From Novosphingobium sp. RL4 (GTDB taxonomy: Bacteria; Pseudomonadota; Alphaproteobacteria; Sphingomonadales; Sphingomonadaceae), in the NCBI RefSeq assembly GCF_035658495.1, contig NZ_CP141944.1, forward strand, positions 2,940,001 to 3,004,000: a stretch of DNA of 64,000 nt, read 5' to 3'. Each line of letters begins with the position of its first letter. Position 1 is the stretch's first letter. A model generated the notes under the pieces. It had not been told where the DNA came from. It did not search any database and saw only the letters and a list, made by a program, of their open reading frames with translations. The translations under genes and the position numbers were made by a program. Positions 53,235 to 61,974 of the stretch are shown here, in pieces.

Positions 53235-54446
53235 ATGAGCGAAGCCGATCTGGCACTGAAACCGGCCCCGGAAGGCGCCCAAGCCGCATCCTGGCCCTAT
53301 GGCCCGATCTTCGATGCCGACGCGCATATCGATCCCCCCCACGACATGTGGAAGGACTACCTTCCTGCGCGGCTCAAGGACCGCGCGCCCTTCATCGAGC
53401 ACGCCGAGGACGGCGACTACATCTGCTTCGAAGGCAACCGCCGTCCCTTCATGATGATAAACAACCAGGCCGGGCGGGAAGGCAGGAACTTCAAGATGAA
53501 GGGCCGCCTCGCCGATCAGCGCAAGGTCTGGGAACCCACAACGCGGCTGGCCGACATGGACGCGGACGGCATGGGCGCCGCCCTGCTGTTCGGCGGCGGG
53601 CCGCTCGGCTCGTTCGACAACGAACTCTACGTCGCCAGCTACGAAGCCTATCAGAACTGGGTTCTGGACTTCTGCGCCGCCGCACCGGACCGGCTCTATC
53701 CAGTGGGCTACGTGCCGATGCGCGATGTCGGCGAAACCGTTGCCCACGTCCGCCGCCTTGCGGCCAAGGGCTTTCGCGCCATCAACCTGCCTGCCTTCCC
53801 CCAGAACCCCGAAGCCTGGAACACCAGTTCCGGCGTCGCCGCGCTCAAACCGGGGCAGGTCTCCGCGCTTACCGGCGATCCGAAGGGAAGCCTGCAATAT
53901 TACCAGCCGGAGTTCGATCGCCTCTGGTCAGCGATCTGCGATCACGATCTCGTCGTCACGTTTCACCTGGGTGCCCGGGTGCCGCGCTTCGGTGAGAAGC
54001 AGTTCTTCCTGCCCGACATGCCGATGAGCAAGCTGGCCATGGCCGAACCGCTCGGCATCCTGATCTACAACGGCGTGTTCGACCGTTTCCCATCCCTTCG
54101 CATAGGCTCGATGGAAAGCGGTGTCGGCTGGTTCGCATGGTACGCCGAATACAACGACCGCACCTGGGAAAAGCAGCGCTTCTGGACGGAATCCCCGCTC
54201 AAGAACCCGCCGAGCTGGTACATGGACCGCAACGTCTACGGTTCCTTCATCCAGGACCGCGCCGGTATTCTGAACCGGGACCTGCCGGGCGGCCGCAACA
54301 TCATGTGGTCATCGGACTATCCGCACTCGGAAACCACCTTCCCCCGCTCGCGCGAGGTTATCCTGCGTGACTTCGAGGGCGTGCCGGAGGCGGATGTACG
54401 GGCGATCATCCATGACAATTGCCGGCGGATGTTGGGGCTGACGTAA
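53235..54446 (+). CDS. Amidohydrolase-family (ACMSD/LigW-like) metalloenzyme
   Basis: A 403-aa TIM-barrel metal-dependent hydrolase/decarboxylase of the amidohydrolase_2 branch. IFDADAHIDPP (about residue 26) gives an HxD variant of the N-terminal ligand motif; VVTFHLGAR (about 240) and WSSDYPHSETTFP (about 359) supply the later histidine and catalytic aspartate. Members decarboxylate aromatic acids or hydrolyse ring amides and esters. Start at 53235, with AAAGGA and GGGAG upstream; it begins 91 bp after the thiolase-like gene and has its own paired operator. Confidence 0.88.
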   Translation: MSEADLALKPAPEGAQAASWPYGPIFDADAHIDPPHDMWKDYLPARLKDRAPFIEHAEDGDYICFEGNRRPFMMINNQAGREGRNFKMKGRLADQRKVWEPTTRLADMDADGMGAALLFGGGPLGSFDNELYVASYEAYQNWVLDFCAAAPDRLYPVGYVPMRDVGETVAHVRRLAAKGFRAINLPAFPQNPEAWNTSSGVAALKPGQVSALTGDPKGSLQYYQPEFDRLWSAICDHDLVVTFHLGARVPRFGEKQFFLPDMPMSKLAMAEPLGILIYNGVFDRFPSLRIGSMESGVGWFAWYAEYNDRTWEKQRFWTESPLKNPPSWYMDRNVYGSFIQDRAGILNRDLPGGRNIMWSSDYPHSETTFPRSREVILRDFEGVPEADVRAIIHDNCRRMLGLT

Positions 54447-54496
54447 CGAAAGCAGGGGCGGTGAGCGCAGCGGGCGCTCCCCCTTCGCCAGCGCCC

Positions 54497-55546
54497 TCAC
54501 CCCACCTTCAATCTCGCAGCCATCGCCGAAGCATCCATCATCGGCGAACCGCGCAGATGGCCAAGCCGGATACCCGTGCACGTCATCTTGAACTTCGCAA
54601 AGTCCTCATACCATTCAAGGTCGGCGGCAGACTTTCCGGTCAGTTCCTCCCACAGCGCGACTGTTTCCTCACGGCTGCCCATGCCTTCCAGCGGAGCCCC
54701 GTGGGCCGAGCGCGGACCATGCATCGTTTCCGCCAGTACGCAGAACCACGCGAGGTCATGAAGAGCCCCGCCAAGCGAGGGCTGTTCCCAGTCCATCACC
54801 GCCACCACGTCGAAATCCTTATCGAACATCATGTTGCCGACCCGCGCATCGCCCCAGACGAGGCCCTCGGGCTGATTATCCGGCCAGAGCGAGCGAAGGC
54901 GCGCCAGCGCCGCGTCGAGCACGGGCAGCGGCTCGACCTGTTGCAACCAGCGCGCGAAGCGATTGTACTTGGCCCATTCCTGATCGAGCCCGCGCGGCGC
55001 GTCCGGCTGCCCGGCAAGGAAATCGAGAGAGCCGAGCGGAACCGCCTGCACCGCAGCAAGCTGCCCCACTGCATTGCGCCAGAGCACGCGGCGCTGCGCG
55101 GGGCTCGCATCCCGCAGCCACCCTTCACGGGCATAGGGCGGGACCGAAACCGGCACCCGCCCGACCTTCCTCTCCATCACGAAGAACGGATTGCCGAGCA
55201 GCGCCGGGTCAGGCTCGAACCAGAGCGGCCGGGCGACGCGAACCTGTCCGTCATCGGCCAGGACTTGCATGACCCGGTACTGCTCGTCGAACAGGTCGTC
55301 GGGAAAGACCGTGAAAGCGCGCGGCTTGATACGGACCACGCAGCCCTGCCGGCGTTCGGCACCCTGTTCGCGCCAGCAGGCATCGAACAGGACCGTCTCA
55401 TGGCTTTGCCCGGCCCCGCGCGGATAGGCGACATCGCGGATTTCGACATCTGCCGCCTGCGGCATGCGCGCACCGAGCCAGCGCGCGAGCGTCACCGCCA
55501 GTTGTTCGAGATTCCGGGTCTCCGGCGCGACGATCACGTCCGACAT
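54497..55546 (-). CDS. APH-fold phosphotransferase (kinase), copy 2
   Basis: A 349-aa kinase-like protein. Nucleotide-binding region ends FFVMERKVGRVPV (about 125-137), the catalytic loop reads GLVWGDARVGNMMFD (about 228) and the metal motif VAVMDWEQ (about 248); the usual catalytic histidine is a tryptophan here but the aspartate and asparagine are kept. Closest in style to the ACAD10/LvaA-type acyl-CoA-associated kinases. Unlike copy 1 in sequence, so not a recent duplication. Has its own paired operator 32 bp upstream. Confidence 0.85.
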   Translation of the reverse strand: MSDVIVAPETRNLEQLAVTLARWLGARMPQAADVEIRDVAYPRGAGQSHETVLFDACWREQGAERRQGCVVRIKPRAFTVFPDDLFDEQYRVMQVLADDGQVRVARPLWFEPDPALLGNPFFVMERKVGRVPVSVPPYAREGWLRDASPAQRRVLWRNAVGQLAAVQAVPLGSLDFLAGQPDAPRGLDQEWAKYNRFARWLQQVEPLPVLDAALARLRSLWPDNQPEGLVWGDARVGNMMFDKDFDVVAVMDWEQPSLGGALHDLAWFCVLAETMHGPRSAHGAPLEGMGSREETVALWEELTGKSAADLEWYEDFAKFKMTCTGIRLGHLRGSPMMDASAMAARLKVG

Positions 55547-55577
55547 CCAGTCCTACTCCCACCTGCATTCACGATTG

Positions 55578-55611
55578 TTCGATATCGCGAATTTATTTTC
55601 GGTATTTGTAA
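55578..55611. promoter_or_regulatory. Paired operator site 3 (APH2 promoter)
   Basis: TTCGATATCGCGAA (55578-55591), the best match to the consensus, and TTCGGTATTTGTAA (55598-55611), 20 bp start to start. Confidence 0.65.
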
Positions 55612-55678
55612 GATGCCGCACGGATGCGGTCAAGCGAGGCGAGCCTCGCCTGAAAGGAAAGCCGCGTGGAGCGGGGTG

Positions 55679-56515
55679 TCAGTCGGTTTCGGGATGTCCG
55701 ATCAGGAAGCGCGAAATGCGGGTGCAGGCTTCGGCGAGCGCATCGCCCGCCCTGCGGATTTCCACACCGGTCATGGGGCCGTTGAATCCGGCCAGCACCA
55801 GCGAGATCGAGACCTTGTCCCTCGCTTCGTAGATCGGCGCCATGATCGCCATCAACGGATAATTGCGCGCATCGTCCAAAGCGGTTTCAGGCAGGACTGG
55901 CGGATCTTCCAGGTTGGTGACGATCGCGTTTTCGCCCGGGATACTGTCCGGCCGGCGGGTCAGCGCGATGAAGCCGTGCTCGCGCACGAAGGCCATGCCG
56001 CCGGCAAGCTGCTCGATCTGCTCGGCCGTGGGGGACGGGTTTATCCGTGCCTGGGCGGCGTCCGCGTCACGCGGGCTGCGCGCGTAGAACGCCGTTGCCT
56101 GCACCCAGCGCAGCGGCATCCGCGTACCCAGCGGAACCGGATATCCCACATGGCTCACCGAAGCGGCACGCTCGCGCAAGTGGATCACATCGCCTTCGAG
56201 GAAATAGGCGCCGCAGACGACATCGAAATCGTCCGCCAGCTTGCGCATCTCCGGCTGGGCTACCTGTAGCGGCGAGAAATGCTCGGCGGCGGTACGGCCG
56301 ATCGCCGCCAGCGCCGGGCCCAGCACGTAAGTCTTGTCGCTGGTACGATAGAGGTAGCCCACGTCGACAAGGCCGGTCAGCAAGGCGTGACAGGTCGCGC
56401 GGCTGAGCTTGAGCGCGCGGACGAGATCGGTCAGCGCGAAGGCCTGCCCCGGATGGTCGGCGATGAAATTCAGGATGGCGGCCATGCGGGCGACGCCGGG
56501 AGAGGAACGCGACAT
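55679..56515 (-). CDS. IclR-family transcriptional regulator
   Basis: A 278-aa regulator. N-terminal winged helix-turn-helix: ARMAAILNFIADHPGQAFAL, LVRALKLSRATCHALLTGLVDVGYLYR (about 8-55). The C-terminal effector domain of IclR type follows (VCGAYFLEGDVIHLRERA, LGTRMPLRWVQATAFYA, RNYPLMAIMAPIYE). Start MSRSSPGVARM at 56515. One copy of the cluster's TTCGnTATnnCGAA motif lies 8 bp before the start, so autoregulation is likely. Proposed to control the whole cluster in response to a CoA or acid intermediate. Confidence 0.92.
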   Translation of the reverse strand: MSRSSPGVARMAAILNFIADHPGQAFALTDLVRALKLSRATCHALLTGLVDVGYLYRTSDKTYVLGPALAAIGRTAAEHFSPLQVAQPEMRKLADDFDVVCGAYFLEGDVIHLRERAASVSHVGYPVPLGTRMPLRWVQATAFYARSPRDADAAQARINPSPTAEQIEQLAGGMAFVREHGFIALTRRPDSIPGENAIVTNLEDPPVLPETALDDARNYPLMAIMAPIYEARDKVSISLVLAGFNGPMTGVEIRRAGDALAEACTRISRFLIGHPETD

Positions 56516-56522
56516 GGGCACT

Positions 56523-56536
56523 TTCGCTATTTCGAA
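56523..56536. promoter_or_regulatory. Single operator site 5 (IclR autoregulation)
   Basis: TTCGCTATTTCGAA, centred about 15 bp before the regulator's start codon, over its ribosome-binding region. No second copy at 20 bp was found. Confidence 0.55.
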
Positions 56537-56577
56537 TTCGTCGGGTATGCCCTGCACCGATCTTCGTCAATAGCGCC

Positions 56578-58131
56578 CTACCCCTGCCGCCGGAGCCGTT
56601 CCGCCACGACCCGCGCGATCTCCCGCCGGGCCACCTTGTTGGAATGGAGCAGCGGCACGTCCTCACGCGCCATTTCCACCCAAGCACGGGGCACCTTGTA
56701 GCCGGAAAGGCTGGCGCGCATCCTTGCTTCGATGGCGGCAAAGTCCAGCACCGCCCCCTCGCGCGGAACCACCGCCGCCGCCAGCAGCGTTCCGCGCTCC
56801 CGGTCCGGCAGGCCGACGACATAGGCGCTGTGCACTCCGCCAAGCGCCTGAAGCTCCATCTCGACTTCGGCGGGAGAAACATTGGAGCCGGACACCTTTA
56901 TCATGTCCCCACCCCGCCCGACGAAATGAATGCGGCGCCCGTCGGCATGATCCTCGACCAGGCACATGTCCCCCGTGCGCAAGTAACCATCGGCGGTATA
57001 GTGATCGGCGCGCTCTATCTTGTGCAGGGCGGGTGCAACCGCGAGCCCGCGCACCTGCATCTCGCCCACTTCGCCGTCACCTACGGAATTGCCCTCCTCA
57101 TCGGCTATGCGGATGTCGTAGCCGGGGGCGAAATGGTCCATCGGCGCGCAGACGGGGCGGCCGGGCACGCGGAATTCATCCCCCCAGCCGTATGGCCCCA
57201 GAGTCTCGCTCATGCCGAGGCCCCACCAGGGTTGCGGCCCCCGGATGCGTTCCAGATCCTCCTCGGCCAGTACGCTCCCCATGGCGAAGCGGCTGTTGCT
57301 GAGCGTGCGTTCGGTACAGACCGTTACCGCACCCACTTCCCAGTTCGGCACCAGCGAAAGCATCAGCCCGCCAACCCAGAACATCGGCAATTGCGCGGCG
57401 CGTTGCTCGCCCGCCTTGATTCCCAGCATTCCCGCCAGCCAATGGCCACGCGCCATGACCGCTCCATGGAGGTGGCGCACGCCCTTGGGCAGGGCCATCG
57501 ATCCGGACGTGTAGATCTCGATCATCTGGTCGGTCGGATGAACTTCGCTCTCGACCGCCCTGAGCAGGTCTTCGCTCACGCCAGTCCCGGCCTCGATCAG
57601 CCAGGCCGTCGGCGCGATAGCCTCGTGAAGCGCCTCTCCATCGGAAACGATCCAGCGCAAATAGGGAATGCGGGGGATGAGCAGCGCCCCTGCCACCTGC
57701 CCATCCAGTTCGGGAACCGCCTCGGCCAATCGCGCCGCCATATCCTTGCCCAACATCTCGCGCTGGACCACCAGGCCCTGCACGTCGGACTGGCGCAGTA
57801 CGCGGACCAGTTCATTGGCGCGGATCATGGTGCTGATCGGAACGGCGACGGCGCCGATCCGCGCTATCGCGGCCAAGGTAACGGCAAACCCCGGTCCATT
57901 GCCGAATATGAAACCAACGCGCGTACCCTTGCCCACCCCGCGCGCCAGCAAACCCTTCGCAAGGGCCGCTGAATCGCGGTCTAGACCGGTGAACGTGGCG
58001 CTATCGACACCGGACTCGGTTTCGAGGGTGATGGCGCATGTCCCGCCATGGGCATGAGCGGCCGACCGGATCAGTTCCGGGAAAGTGCGGGCCTTGCCCG
58101 GCGCATCTTCCGCGCACGCTTCGCTGGTCAC
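56578..58131 (-). CDS. Acyl-CoA synthetase-like AMP-forming ligase
   Basis: A 517-aa ANL-superfamily ligase. IEIYTSGSMALPKGVRH (P-loop, about 210), GLGMSETLGPYG (about 305), ADGYLRTGDMCLV (about 385), FVGRGGDMIKVSGSNVSP (about 408-425) and the C-terminal catalytic lysine in LHSNKVARREI. Activates a carboxylic acid through its adenylate to the CoA thioester, the probable entry step of the cluster. GTG start at 58131 with AGAGGA 11 nt upstream. 62 bp upstream of the IclR gene on the same strand. Confidence 0.9.
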   Translation of the reverse strand: MTSEACAEDAPGKARTFPELIRSAAHAHGGTCAITLETESGVDSATFTGLDRDSAALAKGLLARGVGKGTRVGFIFGNGPGFAVTLAAIARIGAVAVPISTMIRANELVRVLRQSDVQGLVVQREMLGKDMAARLAEAVPELDGQVAGALLIPRIPYLRWIVSDGEALHEAIAPTAWLIEAGTGVSEDLLRAVESEVHPTDQMIEIYTSGSMALPKGVRHLHGAVMARGHWLAGMLGIKAGEQRAAQLPMFWVGGLMLSLVPNWEVGAVTVCTERTLSNSRFAMGSVLAEEDLERIRGPQPWWGLGMSETLGPYGWGDEFRVPGRPVCAPMDHFAPGYDIRIADEEGNSVGDGEVGEMQVRGLAVAPALHKIERADHYTADGYLRTGDMCLVEDHADGRRIHFVGRGGDMIKVSGSNVSPAEVEMELQALGGVHSAYVVGLPDRERGTLLAAAVVPREGAVLDFAAIEARMRASLSGYKVPRAWVEMAREDVPLLHSNKVARREIARVVAERLRRQG

Positions 58132-58234
58132 TGCCCGATCATCCTCTCGCTGGGGTCATGCCCTGTCGAGAGCGATCCTGCGGCTTGCGGCAGGGCTGGG
58201 CAAGTTACCGGCAAAGGGCATCGCCCCTGCGTCA

Positions 58235-58269
58235 TTCCCTATATGAGAATATACGTTCACTATCGCGAA
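58235..58269. promoter_or_regulatory. Paired operator site 4 (ligase promoter)
   Basis: TTCCCTATATGAGAA (58235-58249, one base longer) and TTCACTATCGCGAA (58256-58269), 20-21 bp apart, about 105 bp upstream of the ligase start. Confidence 0.55.
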
Positions 58270-58272
58270 TTT

Positions 58273-59670
58273 TTAGCTTTCGGCAAAAGTGTAGGGCTGC
58301 GCCGCGCGGCGGTAGTCGTCGGCCAATACGTCCCGCCCGATCGGCGGCACCGAACGGGCGGCGCATTCCGCGCGCTGGCAGAGGCGGCAAGTCACCCCGA
58401 TAGGCGTTCCCGCCACGGTCCCACCCTTCACACCTGCCGCATAGACAAGCTTGTCCGCCTCGTCCGCCGCACAGGCAAGCGCCACGGCGCGTGTCACCCT
58501 GGCGCGCCCATATCGCCCCTCGCCAAACGTCACCGTGCGCGCGATCGAGAAGAAGCGCTGCCCGTCCGGCAGTTCGAGCCACTGGGTGCGTATCTCTCCC
58601 GGCCAGCGGAATACCTGATGTACCGACCACAGGGGGCAGCCGCCGCCATGCGCCGCGAAAGGGAAGCCTGCGCCGTCCAGCCGCTTTGAGACATTGCCGG
58701 CCTCATCCACGCGAAGGAAGAAGAACGGCACCCGTTCCTCTCCCGGCCGATGGAGTGTGGTCAGTCGGTGCGCGACCTGCTCGAAACTGGCACCGAACAG
58801 GGCGCCGAGCGCATCGATATCGTAACCGCGCGCCTCCGCGGCACGGGCAAACCGGCCGTAAGGCATGAGGATCGCCGCCGCCGCGTAACCGGCCAGCGCG
58901 CGCCGCACGAGCGTGGCGGTCGTGGTCTGCGCAAAAGCCGCAGCGCGCACGACCGACACGATATCGCTGCGCATGGCGGTATGAGCGATGTGCGTGGCGA
59001 TCTGGAACGCCCGGCTGGCGGGGCCAAGCGTGTCGTCGATCAGGAGTTGCTGGTTATGACGGTCGAACCGCCGCAGGGAATCGACCATGACATCCGGCGG
59101 CAGGAAGCGCACCCGCACGCCTTTTGCGCCCAGCCATGCCGCAGCCCCTCCCGCCTGCTCGATTTCGGCAGCCAACTCTTCGGCACGAACATCCAGCGCA
59201 TGAAAATAGTTGCGAGACTGGCCAAGGAAGCGCTGCGCTTCGCGAACGGGCTCGCTTTCCTCCGCCGCCGGGCCGGATGCGCGTTGCTCCGCCAGCGCCT
59301 GGCTTTCGCGGGAATAGGCGCCGTGCAGGCGCAGCAGCGCTTCGGAAATGCTGGGGAAACTCATCGCAAGGTCGGCGATCTCCAGCGGCGGCAGGTCAAT
59401 ATCCGCGAACAAGGGATCGCGCAGCACCTCGCCCACGCGGCGGGCGTAGTCCTCACCGTCGTCTCCGGCGATGTCGGCCATGTCGAGCCGGTAGGTCCGC
59501 GCAAGGCGCAGCAGCATGTCCGCCGTAACGGGCCGCTGGTTGCGTTCCAGCAGTGCGACGTAGCTGGGCGAAATCTCCAGATCGTCGGCCATGGCCTGCT
59601 GCGTCAGCCCCAGTTCGCGGCGCAGGCGGCGCAGTCGGGGACCGAGATAAAGAGGGCGCGATTCAGCCAT
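58273..59670 (-). CDS. Short-chain fatty acyl-type regulator (ScfR/RamB-like)
   Basis: A 465-aa XRE-family regulator. HTH at about 10-65 (LRRLRRELGLTQQAMADDLE, YVALLERNQRPVTADML), a middle IrrE-like metallopeptidase-type domain (QIATHIAHTA, about 237) that appears non-catalytic, and a C-terminal cysteine-containing ScfR domain (GVTCRLCQRAECAARSVPP, about 430). RamB-type relatives control isocitrate lyase and methylcitrate genes. Divergent from aceA, with a palindrome between. Start at 59670. Confidence 0.9.
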   Translation of the reverse strand: MAESRPLYLGPRLRRLRRELGLTQQAMADDLEISPSYVALLERNQRPVTADMLLRLARTYRLDMADIAGDDGEDYARRVGEVLRDPLFADIDLPPLEIADLAMSFPSISEALLRLHGAYSRESQALAEQRASGPAAEESEPVREAQRFLGQSRNYFHALDVRAEELAAEIEQAGGAAAWLGAKGVRVRFLPPDVMVDSLRRFDRHNQQLLIDDTLGPASRAFQIATHIAHTAMRSDIVSVVRAAAFAQTTTATLVRRALAGYAAAAILMPYGRFARAAEARGYDIDALGALFGASFEQVAHRLTTLHRPGEERVPFFFLRVDEAGNVSKRLDGAGFPFAAHGGGCPLWSVHQVFRWPGEIRTQWLELPDGQRFFSIARTVTFGEGRYGRARVTRAVALACAADEADKLVYAAGVKGGTVAGTPIGVTCRLCQRAECAARSVPPIGRDVLADDYRRAAQPYTFAES

Positions 59671-59697
59671 GACGGCAATCTTGTCATGCCCACACAT

Positions 59698-59720
59698 CTT
59701 TACAAGGAATATCTGTAAAG
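59698..59720. promoter_or_regulatory. Palindrome CTTTACA-N9-TGTAAAG, ScfR operator candidate
   Basis: Perfect 7-bp arms, 9-bp spacer, 28 bp before the regulator start and 95 bp before isocitrate lyase, so positioned to control both divergent genes. Confidence 0.55.
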
Positions 59721-59814
59721 TTTGACAACCGGACTTCGCCGCGCGTTTCGCACTGCACAAATGCCGCCTAACTCAAGGTCATCGCCCAAACACTTTCGAC
59801 GGGGACTTTTGGCA

Positions 59815-61407
59815 GTGACCTACCAGAGCAAGATCAGCGAAGCCGGCCAGACCATCGGCACCGAGCCCACCTGGAACGGCATCGAACCGGAATCGGTCGC
59901 ACGCATGCGTCTGCAGAACCGCTTCCAGACCGGCCTCGACATCGCCCGCCATACCGCGCGCATCATGCGCGAGGACATGGCCGCCTATGACGCCGATCCT
60001 GCCCGCTACACCCAGTCGCTGGGTTGCTGGCACGGATTCATCGGCCAGCAGAAGATGATCTCCATCAAGAAGCACTTCGGCACGACCAAGGGCCGCTACC
60101 TCTACCTGTCGGGCTGGATGGTCGCGGCGCTGCGCAGCGAGTTCGGCCCCCTGCCCGACCAGTCGATGCACGAGAAGACATCGGTTCCGGCGCTGGTCGA
60201 GGAACTCTACACCTTCCTGCGCCAGGCCGATGCCCGCGAGCTTGGCATGATGTTCCGCGATCTGGACAAGGCGCGAGACGCCGGAGACGAAGTCGAGGCC
60301 AAGCGGATCGAACATGCGATCGACAGCCACGAAACCCACGTCGTGCCGATCGTCGCCGATATCGATGCGGGCTTCGGCAATGCCGAGGCGACCTACCTGC
60401 TCGCCAGGAAGTTCATCGAGGCGGGCGCCTGCTGCATCCAGATCGAAAACCAGGTCTCGGACGAGAAGCAGTGCGGCCATCAGGACGGCAAGGTCACCGT
60501 TCCGCATGAGGACTTCATCGCGAAGATCCGCGCGGTTCGTTACGCCTTCATGGAACTGGGCGTGGACGAAGGGCTTATCGTGGCACGGACCGACTCGCTG
60601 GGTGCGGGGCTGACCAAGCAGATCGCCTTTACCCGCGAGGCAGGCGACATCGGCGACCGGTACAACAGCTTCCTCGATTGCGAGGAGGTTTCGCCTGATA
60701 CGCTTGGCCACGGCGAAGTCCTCATCAGCCGCGACGGCAAGTTGATGAAGCCCCGGCGCCTGCCCAGCAATCTCTACCAGTTCCGCCCCGGGACCGGCGA
60801 GGATCGCTGCGTGCTCGATTGCATCGAATCCCTCAGGAACGGCGCAGACCTGCTGTGGATCGAAACCGAAAAGCCGCACATCGGCCAGATCGGCGGAATG
60901 GTCAGCCGCATCCGTGAGGTGATCCCGAATGCCAAGCTGGTCTACAACAATTCGCCCAGCTTCAACTGGACCCTCAACTTCCGCCAGCAGGTCTACGATG
61001 CCTGGGAAGCGGAAGGGCGTGACACCGGCGCCTATGACCGGGCAAAGCTGATGAGCGTGGACTACGACGGCACCGAACTGGGCCAAGAAGCAGACGAGCG
61101 CATCCGCACCTTCCAGAAGGACGCGGCGCGCGAGGCGGGGATCTTCCACCACCTCATCACCCTGCCGACCTACCACACCGCCGCCCTGTCGACCGACAAT
61201 CTGGCGAAGGAGTACTTCGGCGAGGCGGGCATGCTCGGCTACGTCAAGGGCGTGCAGCGTCAGGAGATCCGCCAGGGCATCGCCTGCGTGAAGCACCAGA
61301 ACATGGCCGGCTCCGACATCGGCGATGACCACAAGGAATACTTCGCCGGCGAGGCGGCCCTCAAGGCCGGCGGCACGCACAACACGATGAACCAGTTCGC
61401 TGCCTGA
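59815..61407 (+). CDS. aceA: Isocitrate lyase
   Basis: A 530-aa glyoxylate-shunt enzyme of the longer Pseudomonas-like subfamily. The catalytic cysteine motif is EKQCGHQDGKVTVPHEDF (about 218), the magnesium site is VADIDAGFGN (about 180), and LVYNNSPSFNWTLNF (about 378) closes the active site. Starts MTYQSKISEAGQTI from a GTG at 59815. Splits isocitrate to glyoxylate and succinate, so supports growth on acetyl-CoA-yielding substrates. Malate synthase is not in the window. Its C-terminal NQFAA lies in the first unit of a triple repeat. Confidence 0.95.
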   Translation: MTYQSKISEAGQTIGTEPTWNGIEPESVARMRLQNRFQTGLDIARHTARIMREDMAAYDADPARYTQSLGCWHGFIGQQKMISIKKHFGTTKGRYLYLSGWMVAALRSEFGPLPDQSMHEKTSVPALVEELYTFLRQADARELGMMFRDLDKARDAGDEVEAKRIEHAIDSHETHVVPIVADIDAGFGNAEATYLLARKFIEAGACCIQIENQVSDEKQCGHQDGKVTVPHEDFIAKIRAVRYAFMELGVDEGLIVARTDSLGAGLTKQIAFTREAGDIGDRYNSFLDCEEVSPDTLGHGEVLISRDGKLMKPRRLPSNLYQFRPGTGEDRCVLDCIESLRNGADLLWIETEKPHIGQIGGMVSRIREVIPNAKLVYNNSPSFNWTLNFRQQVYDAWEAEGRDTGAYDRAKLMSVDYDGTELGQEADERIRTFQKDAAREAGIFHHLITLPTYHTAALSTDNLAKEYFGEAGMLGYVKGVQRQEIRQGIACVKHQNMAGSDIGDDHKEYFAGEAALKAGGTHNTMNQFAA

Positions 61408-61457
61408 GGCAGCGGAGGGAACCAGTTCGCTCTGAGGCAGCGGGCGAACCAGTTCGC
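61390..61457 (+). repeat. Triple direct repeat of AACCAGTTCGC
   Basis: AACCAGTTCGC occurs at 61390-61400, 61420-61430 and 61447-61457, each followed by a CTGAGGCAGCG-like unit in the first two. The first copy encodes the end of isocitrate lyase; GCTGCCTGAGGCAGC there is palindromic. Looks like a local tandem duplication. Confidence 0.8.
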
Positions 61458-61508
61458 GGCCTCAGGCCCTTGGGGAAGATCCCCGCATAGCAAGGAAAGG
61501 AAGGTACT

Positions 61509-61679
61509 ATGACCACCATGACCACCGAACCGGCCCGCGCCCGCGCGGTGCTTTCGAACCAGGACTTCAAGCTGCTTCAGGAAGCCGTGCTGTTCTACAT
61601 GCGTGCACACGAGGACGATCCGGTCTCGTCGACTTATTCGAACCTCTACCACCGCCTCGGAACCGCGGGTCGGCGCTGA
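61509..61679 (+). CDS. Small conserved-looking protein, 56 aa
   Basis: ATG at 61509 with AAGGAAGG 4-9 nt upstream, ending TGA at 61679. The product starts MTTMTTEPARARAVLSNQDF and has an amphipathic helix region KLLQEAVLFYMRAHEDD, then SSTYSNLYHRLGTAG. No cysteine or membrane segment. Next to aceA on the same strand, so possibly co-transcribed. I do not recognise a family, but the ribosome-binding site and codon use support a gene. Confidence 0.65.
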   Translation: MTTMTTEPARARAVLSNQDFKLLQEAVLFYMRAHEDDPVSSTYSNLYHRLGTAGRR

Positions 61680-61790
61680 GCCAGTGAAATCCGCAAGGGA
61701 ACGCCGGCATCGATAACGCCGGCGACCCGCGCGACCGGCCCCTCGGGACCGGATAACCACTCAAGCGTTTTCCTGGGGAGGAAAGCCAAG

Positions 61791-61816
61791 GCCCGTCGCA
61801 CTCCGGTGCGGCGGGC
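61791..61816 (+). terminator. Terminator-like hairpin after the small gene
   Basis: GCCCGTCGCAC-TCCG-GTGCGGCGGGC, 11 bp with one G-U pair; the tail TTCTCGTGT is poor in T. Confidence 0.6.
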
Positions 61817-61974
61817 TTCTCGTGTCAGTTAACTTTATCTTCGAATGCGCCTCCCCATCGGCAACCAAATGCTCCGCCCTGCGTTGGCAGAAAAATTAAC
61901 GTCTTGTGGCATAAGGTGATTTCAGCACAGGGGCTTGGTCGTTGGTTCTGGGAAATGCTGAGAAAGAATACGTG

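Noticed and set aside
59779..61380. 533-codon minus-strand open frame
   Set aside because: Antisense of isocitrate lyase.
61390..61457. CRISPR array
   Set aside because: Three short imperfect units with unequal spacers and no cas genes; a local tandem duplication.
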